Below are positions 58,796 to 64,000 of a DNA stretch of 64,000 bases, one piece after another. Both the position numbers and the translations under genes were made by a program. This stretch comes from Costus lasius. Its lineage: Eukaryota > Streptophyta > Magnoliopsida > Zingiberales > Costaceae. Position 1 is the first letter of the stretch; every line of letters begins with the position of its first letter. Where the stretch lies: positions 26,241,565 to 26,305,564 of the forward strand of contig CM050451.1 in assembly GCA_027563935.2 (NCBI GenBank), read 5' to 3'. A model generated the notes under the pieces. It had not been told where the DNA came from. It did no database searches and was given only the letters and a program-made list of their open reading frames with translations.

Positions 58796-59660
58796 TATCC
58801 ATAATATTGTTTGGGAGGTGCGTACGTCGATACTATGTATCGGGAAGTAGTTCCTCAATATTATTACAATAATGCTTGTAACAATTTATGAATCTTGACA
58901 GATAAAATAAAATAAATATTCACACAAAGAATATTTATTTGTGAAAGATGTGAAAGACGAAATCGAATAAATATTCATGGAAAGAATATTTATCGAATGA
59001 ACGGATGGTGAAAGAAATAATTCTGAAAAATGAAATCAGATAAATATTAATAGAAAGTATATTTATCAAAAGATGAAGAAAGAAATATTGAAAGAAGAAA
59101 TTAGATAAATATTTACAGAAAGAATATTTATCGAAGGAATTAAAAATGAAAGAAAGAATTGTGAAATGAAAGAAATCAGATAAATGTTCATAGAAAGATG
59201 AAAGAAAGAATTTTGAAAGATGAAAGAAAGAATTGTGAACCGAAAGAAATCAGATAAATATTCATAGAAAGAATATTTATCGAAGGAAAGGAAATGAGAT
59301 AAACATTCATAGAAAGAATATTTATCGAATGAATAAAATATGAATAAAATATGAATATTCACAGAAAGAATATTTATTGAATGAATATTTATCGAAGGAA
59401 AGGAAATGAGATAAATATTCACATAAAGAATATTTATTGAATGAATAAAACATGAAAGAATATTTATTGAATGAATAAAACATGAAAGAAATAATTATGA
59501 AAATTGAAATTAGATAAATATTCACAGAAAGAATATTTATCGAAAGGATGTCACAACATATTGTCAATAATATTGATTGGGAGGTGCGTACGTCGATTCT
59601 AGGTATCGGGGCGTAGTTCCTCAATATTATCATAATATCGCTTACAATAACTTATGTCAC
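58795..59660. repeat. Direct repeat pair flanking a hairpin array
   Basis: A ~95-bp sequence with GGGAGGTGCGTACGTCGAT and GTAGTTCCTCAATATTAT is at about 58,801-58,898 and again at about 59,566-59,655, in the same orientation. The intervening DNA is the hairpin array described separately. Confidence 0.82.
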
Positions 59661-59702
59661 TTGAAATGAAATAAATATTCATAGAAGGAATATTTATTAA
59701 CT
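58905..59702. repeat. Array of ~10 hairpin repeats (ATAAATATTC / GAATATTTAT)
   Basis: Each unit contains ATAAATATTC, a 6-7-nt loop (ACAGAAA or ATAGAAA), then GAATATTTAT, followed by CGAAKGAA-type spacer. Units lie near 58,912, 58,968, 59,041, 59,104, 59,254, 59,302, 59,352, 59,413, 59,515 and 59,670. The loop and spacer vary while the 10-bp arms are mostly kept. The apparent minus-strand open frames are repeat products. Confidence 0.85.
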
Positions 59703-60304
59703 GAAAAAAGATGAAAGATGGAAGAATGGAAGATGAAAGGCTTATCGAAGAAATTGAAAGAGATATCAAAGAAAGAGATATCGAAGAAATGAACGGCGGA
59801 ATTCATTTTCCAGGAAGAACGTTCGTTAGAAGCTGAAATCAGATATAAATATTCATTGAAAGCCAGAACCCACTTAAATAAAAAGCCTTATATCTATAAG
59901 GTGAATTTGAAATGGTCACATGACATTTTAATATAAAATTAAAATTGAACCATTTTTAACCCAACAAGAGGCACTACCGGAGGAGGACTCTTGGAGGTGA
60001 TCACAATGAGGTGCAGCAGGAGCTCAAGGAGAAGGGCGCCAAGTCGTCTCGGGCATCAAGCTGCACCATTGGCCCCATTAATGGAGGAGGCGATAGCAAT
60101 GGGAGTAGTTATTGTCCTCCATCCCTGGTCCTTCCTGATCATTAATTAGGGTTATGGAGTTAATTTTGTGTATGGTTTGTTCTAGTTTGTTCAAATTGAC
60201 CAGGAGCAATTAGTTAATAGAACTGGTTGTCTACTATTTTAGATCCACAGCCATAGGGCGCAACGTTGGTGTCGGCATGTTTATTAATAGGACTGGTTCT
60301 CTAC

Positions 60305-60512
60305 TATTTTAGAAGGGGAATTCTCGGTCTATCATTATTGTTATTGAATTGCTCATTCAACATTCTCAATATTATGCCTTGAAGAGGACTTGAATCTCTA
60401 CTCTCTTTAGCACAAGATTTTGAGTCTTGCGCATCTACCATTTCACCATCAAGGTATCTTGAAAGTGAATCATATTCCATAAATATGATATCTTGTGTGG
60501 TCATTTTTTGTT
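60305..60512 (-). other. Plastid DNA insertion (NUPT)
   Basis: About 200 bp matching, from memory, the plastid stretch around trnL-CAA (flank phrases GTTATTGAATTGCTCATTCA and CATGAATATGATATC-like). It sits between nuclear repeats of the phrase TTATTAATAGAATTGG / CTACTATTTTAGA seen at about 60,215, 60,283, 60,548 and 60,632. Many expected CG dinucleotides are now TG or CA, the usual decay of methylated nuclear DNA. Confidence 0.7.
60376..60455 (-). tRNA. trnL-CAA: Decayed plastid-type tRNA-Leu (CAA)
   Basis: On the minus strand the sequence runs from ACCTTGATGGTGAAATGG through the anticodon loop CTCAAAATC (anticodon CAA) and the variable arm to CCTCTTCAAGGC. The long variable arm fits a Leu tRNA. 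The first base pair is lost (A instead of G) and the T-arm and anticodon stem carry several C-to-T or G-to-A changes, so it is very probably not functional in the nucleus. Confidence 0.75.
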
Positions 60513-63500
60513 ACATATAATTATCTAATGTGTAGCATCGGTGTAGGCTTGTTTGTTAATAGAATTGGTGTAGCGTGGTTGTCCACAACAACCACAGGCT
60601 GCAGTGTTGGTGTGGGTATATTTATTAATAGAATTAGCTTTGATCCCGCAATGTGAGCAAGTGCGCACAACTTTCATGCAAATAGCTGGCCAATAAGCTC
60701 CTTTTTGAACTCATGCATCATTTTCTCATCATCACCGGTAAAAATTAAATCATCAGCATAAAGAGAAACTATAAGCATACTATGCTTACTTTGTTTGATG
60801 TAGAGTGTTGGCTCACTTGAGATTCTTTTGAATTCTTTGTTGGTGAAGTATGCATTAATTTGTCCATACCATTCTCTGGGTGCTTGTTTCAACCCATACA
60901 ATGTCTTTTTTAACTTGTAAACTCTTTCTTCTGGACCTTTAACTTCAAAGTCTTTTGGTTGTTCAACATACACTTCTTTCAACACTCCATTCAAGAAAGC
61001 CGATTTTATATCAAGTTCATGCAAATCCAATTTTTGTGTGTGGCTAATGTAATCAACATTCTTATTGTTTTATGTCTTGCTACCGGTGTGCAAATTCTCT
61101 TGATAGTCAACTCCTTGCTTTTGTGAGTATCCTTTTGCAACCAATCTTGCCTTGAATTTTTGTATGGAGCCATCTAGATTTGTTTTTATCTTGTAAATCC
61201 ACTTGAGCTCAATTGTATCTTTCCCTTTTGGTTGTTCAACTAACTCCCAAGTCTCATTTTGCTCAATCATTTTTATCTCGTCCTCCATTGCATTTTTCTA
61301 AACTTTCTCCTTGACGGCTTGTTCAAATCATTCCGGTTCTAGAACACAAAAGTTATAAGAAGCATAAATATCACTTATATGTCTCAATCTTATCGGTGTT
61401 GAACTTGGAGAAGATGAGAAAGATCTGGCATGTGTTGAAGGAGATTGTTGATGGTGTTCTTCTTCATATTCATTTGTATCTTCATTCAATGATGTCTCTT
61501 ATGCCTCCTCTTGAATTGGTAAGAATACATTTTCTACAACTTTTCCTTTCCAATCAAGCTTGTCTTTTTCATTGAAGATCACATTGTGACTTATAATCAC
61601 CTTGTTTCTCATTAAGCTAAATAATCAATAGCCTTTTGATTCGGTGCTATAGCCTACGAATACACATTTCTCACCTTTCTCTTCAAGTTTGTGTCTCATT
61701 TCTTTTGGAATATGAGCATAGCATATAGACCCAAATATGTGTAAATGATTTACCGATGGCTTTCTTCCTCCGGACCATTTGGTTCCGGTATGTAACCAAC
61801 TATCTCTCAATGCCAATTTCTTCACAAAACTTTTCAAACTCCTTAGAGTTGTATTCACCACCTCTATCACTTCTCAATGTTTTAATCAACTTAGCATATT
61901 GCCTTTCAATCATACTTTAAAATTTTTTGAAAATTGCAAATACATCCGATTTTTGTCTCGAGAAATAAACCCAACACATTCTTGAATAATCATCTATAAA
62001 AGTAATAAAGTACCTATTTCCACCATGAGAGGTTGTTTTCATTGGACCACATATGTCTGTGTGAACTAGCTCCAATGATGTCTTTGCTCTCCATGCATTC
62101 ATTTTTGAAAATGACTCTCGATGCATTTTGCTAAGTGCACATGCTTCACATACATCATTGTTGCCTTCAATGGTTGGTAGGCCATACACCATATTTTTCT
62201 TGCTCAATATTTTTAAGCTTTCAAAGTTCACATGTCCAAGCCTTTTGTGCCATAACCATGATAGGTCTTATATACTAGCCTTCAAAGCTATATTCCTTGC
62301 TGGCTTGAGGATGAGAGGAAAATTTCAGTTCTTTTTCATTTTTATAATAGCCATCAAGTCTCTCTTATTCTCAACTTTGTCATAAATTTTGTATAATGCA
62401 CCTTCAAAATGAACCGCTTGTACATGCTCAATTAGTTGATAACTTAGCAAGTTTTGTGCCAAATCCGGAACTAGTAACACGTCATGTATCAACATCAATC
62501 CTTTCTTTGAAGCTACGACAATTGTACCTTTTCCCTTGGATTTGACTATTGCACCATTTTACATTGTGATTTGAGTTGTAAGACCATGTCAAGATTGCAA
62601 AAAATTGATTCATCTCATGTGGTTACTACATCCACTATCAATGTAACGTACATCTTCCTTTTGTTCAACTTCCATTTGACATGCATAAAACTTTCTTCTC
62701 CACATTTCTCTTTGGTGTAATTGGCTTATTCATTGTTCTTGAATCGATAATGCTTCTCAAAGTGTCTATATTTTTTTTTTGCAATGATGACATTGAGGAT
62801 TTCCTTTATTTCTACAAACTCTTTCAATATGGTCGGACATCTTCAAATAGTTGCATGTTCGCACTTTCTCATCTTGAATGTTGTTTCTACCTCCACCACT
62901 TCCATTTCTTCCTCTACCTCTACCATGTACACCACCACGTGTTGCTTCTCGTTTCACTCTATGTTAGTTGAATGACTCTTTGATATTAGCCTTGGATTGA
63001 AATTTGCTTTCAAGAGATTGCTCAACATGCCTACTCAATCTTTGCTCATGCATTTCAAGTGAACCCATTAAATCGTGAACACTTAAGGTAGTGAGATCTT
63101 TAGTTTCTTCAATGATAGCAACTATATTATTGTATTTGGAAGAAATATTAATAAGTATCTTCTCATATACCACCTTATCATTCACATTATCACCTAAACT
63201 TCTAATTTGATTCACCACTTCAATCACTTTAGAAAAATAATCTGTACTCATTTTCTTTCATTTGCAAATTTTGAAAATCTCTTTTGAGAGTCAAGAGTTT
63301 TACCGTTCTAGCCTTTTCGGTGTCTTGAATCTCCTTTTGCAAAATATCTTATAATTTTTTAGCACTTATAGCCCCAATGATTCTTGAAATAATTTGTCGA
63401 AGATACTTTATTAAATGAGAAAAAGAGCCTTTGCATTTTTGTTCCTATTCTCCTTCTTTTCTTGTGGGATATAAGCCTCCATCTTTCCCTTGCCTTTGTC

Positions 63501-63667
63501 TTTCTCTTCAAACCCTTATTCCACTATCTCCCAAGGATTTTGTAAAATCAAGAGAGTTTTCATTTTGATGCTCAAATAATCATAGTTCTCACTTTCAAAG
63601 ATGGGATGAGAACTTTGGGGCACCCTTACTTCTCCTTGCATAGCTATGGTGCTCTCCTTTTCTTCTC

Positions 63668-63717
63668 TTCTTTAAATCTCTCTTTAAATCTCTCTTTAAA
63701 TCTCTCTTTAAATCTCA
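63668..63717. repeat. Four tandem 12-bp repeats next to the primer-binding site
   Basis: TCTCTTTAAATC repeated four times in a row with no change. It sits directly downstream (minus sense) of the primer-binding site. Confidence 0.92.
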
Positions 63718-63725
63718 CTAAAATC

Positions 63726-63737
63726 GCTCTGATACCA
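63726..63737 (-). other. Primer-binding site of the third copia
   Basis: Read on the minus strand: TGGTATCAGAGC, an exact match to the initiator-tRNA-Met site, placed between the LTR remnant on the right and the gag leader on the left. Confidence 0.9.
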
Positions 63738-63741
63738 TTTA

Positions 63742-63869
63742 TGTTGGTTTGGATAAGCTTCTACAACTTGTTCATGGTGGAAGAATGATGGAAAGAAGAA
63801 TGGGGCTGCTAATGAAATTTTTCGCTGAGACATTCACTCTGTTCATTCTAGAACTTTGTTAGTACTTAG
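63742..63869 (-). repeat. Partial 5' LTR of the third copia
   Basis: Sequence between the primer-binding site (LTR end ...CCAACA in minus sense) and the LTR that begins at 63,870. About 128 bp. Its outer edge is unknown because another LTR starts there. Confidence 0.5.
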
Positions 63870-64000
63870 TGTCAGGCCCAGGAACTCTGAGCCCGGCCCA
63901 AGCCCACACGAAAGAGGTGAAAGCGAAGACCACAGCAAAATTAGGCGGTCAATGAGCAATGTTCACCCAACGGGCGGCGCTGCGCTGTCTTCGGAGGCGG
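63870..64000 (+). mobile_element. Start of an LTR, related to the solo LTR at 23,787
   Basis: Begins TGTCAGGCCCAGG and continues with GGCCCAAGCCCA, matching in style and order the first 45 bp of the solo LTR at 23,787 (TGTCAGGGCCCGG ... GGCCCAAGCCCA). It is cut by the window end. Confidence 0.6.

Larger units (their letters stand above)
60670..63741 (-). pseudogene. Third copia element: gag-pol remains, truncated at the RT
   Basis: Minus strand. After the primer-binding site, gag starts near 63,643 (MQGEVRVPQSS, then NYDYLSIKMKTLL) and stops at about 63,519. UBN2 gag continues at 62,964-63,251, and a CCHC knuckle region (CRNKGNPQCHHCKK) at 62,766-62,957. Pre-integrase and integrase (CEACALSKMHRESF, HTDICGPM) are at 61,917-62,231. 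The integrase C-terminal part (HIFGSICYAHIP, KCVFVGYS) is at 61,625-61,870. RT is at 61,070-61,288 (WKWIYK-like, LVAKGYSQK) and 60,674-61,030 (LDIKSAFLNG, YGLKQAPREWY, YADDLIFTG). Sequence similarity ends just after the YADD region, so the 3' third is missing. Multiple stops and shifts. Confidence 0.85.

Noticed and set aside
59066..59633. Minus-strand frames rich in Asn/Ile/Ser/Phe
   Set aside because: Translations of the ATAAATATTC hairpin array.
60376..60455. A working nuclear tRNA-Leu gene
   Set aside because: The sequence is plastid-type, the first acceptor pair is lost and several stem bases have changed; best read as a relic in a plastid insertion.

Overview
This window is nuclear DNA of a flowering plant: AT-rich, intron-bearing, and built mostly of transposable elements at different stages of decay. 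The only clearly host-type protein-coding gene is a G-type lectin S-receptor-like serine/threonine kinase on the minus strand (6342..~14312). I reconstructed it as eight exons whose splice phases all join. No bacterial-type features were seen. I cannot name the species.

Layout. 1-3045: decayed retroelement sequence with a minus-strand fragment of a plant transposon protein and two families of hairpin-forming repeats. 3046-6341: AT-rich, no recognisable gene. 6342-14312: the receptor kinase, with a Mutator-type MITE in intron 5 and a perfect 41-bp palindrome in intron 3. 14970-18812: a 3.8-kb Mutator-like element (long terminal inverted repeats, exact 9-bp target duplication) carrying a broken plant-mobile-domain/DUF1985-like gene and no visible transposase. 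It sits on the edge of an older non-autonomous LTR element (18818 to ~21497). 21503-21804: an inverted-repeat element. 22650-23680: a possible small secreted-peptide gene (weak). 23787-24991: a solo LTR with its TATA box, poly(A) signal and 5-bp target duplication. 25000-25720: a copia fragment.

26602-35701 is a complete, very young Ty1/copia element. Its two 1670-bp LTRs differ at one base as far as I can read, yet gag has a stop at codon 6 and the RNase H region a 1-bp frameshift. 36714-38466 is a non-autonomous hAT-like element with a 184-bp higher-order repeat; a decayed hAT transposase lies at 40370-41210. 48985-57776 is an old copia element split just before its reverse-transcriptase YVDD box by a 3.15-kb solo LTR. 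60305-60512 is a plastid insertion with a decayed trnL-CAA. 60670-63741 is a third copia element, and 63870-64000 is the start of an LTR resembling the one at 23787.

The genes do not form a pathway. The window shows nested transposition around one receptor kinase: MULE into LTR edge, solo LTR into copia, MITE into intron. Functional inferences are limited to the receptor kinase (a predicted plasma-membrane receptor with a lectin/SLG/PAN ectodomain and an RD-type kinase) and to the autonomy or decay state of the elements.
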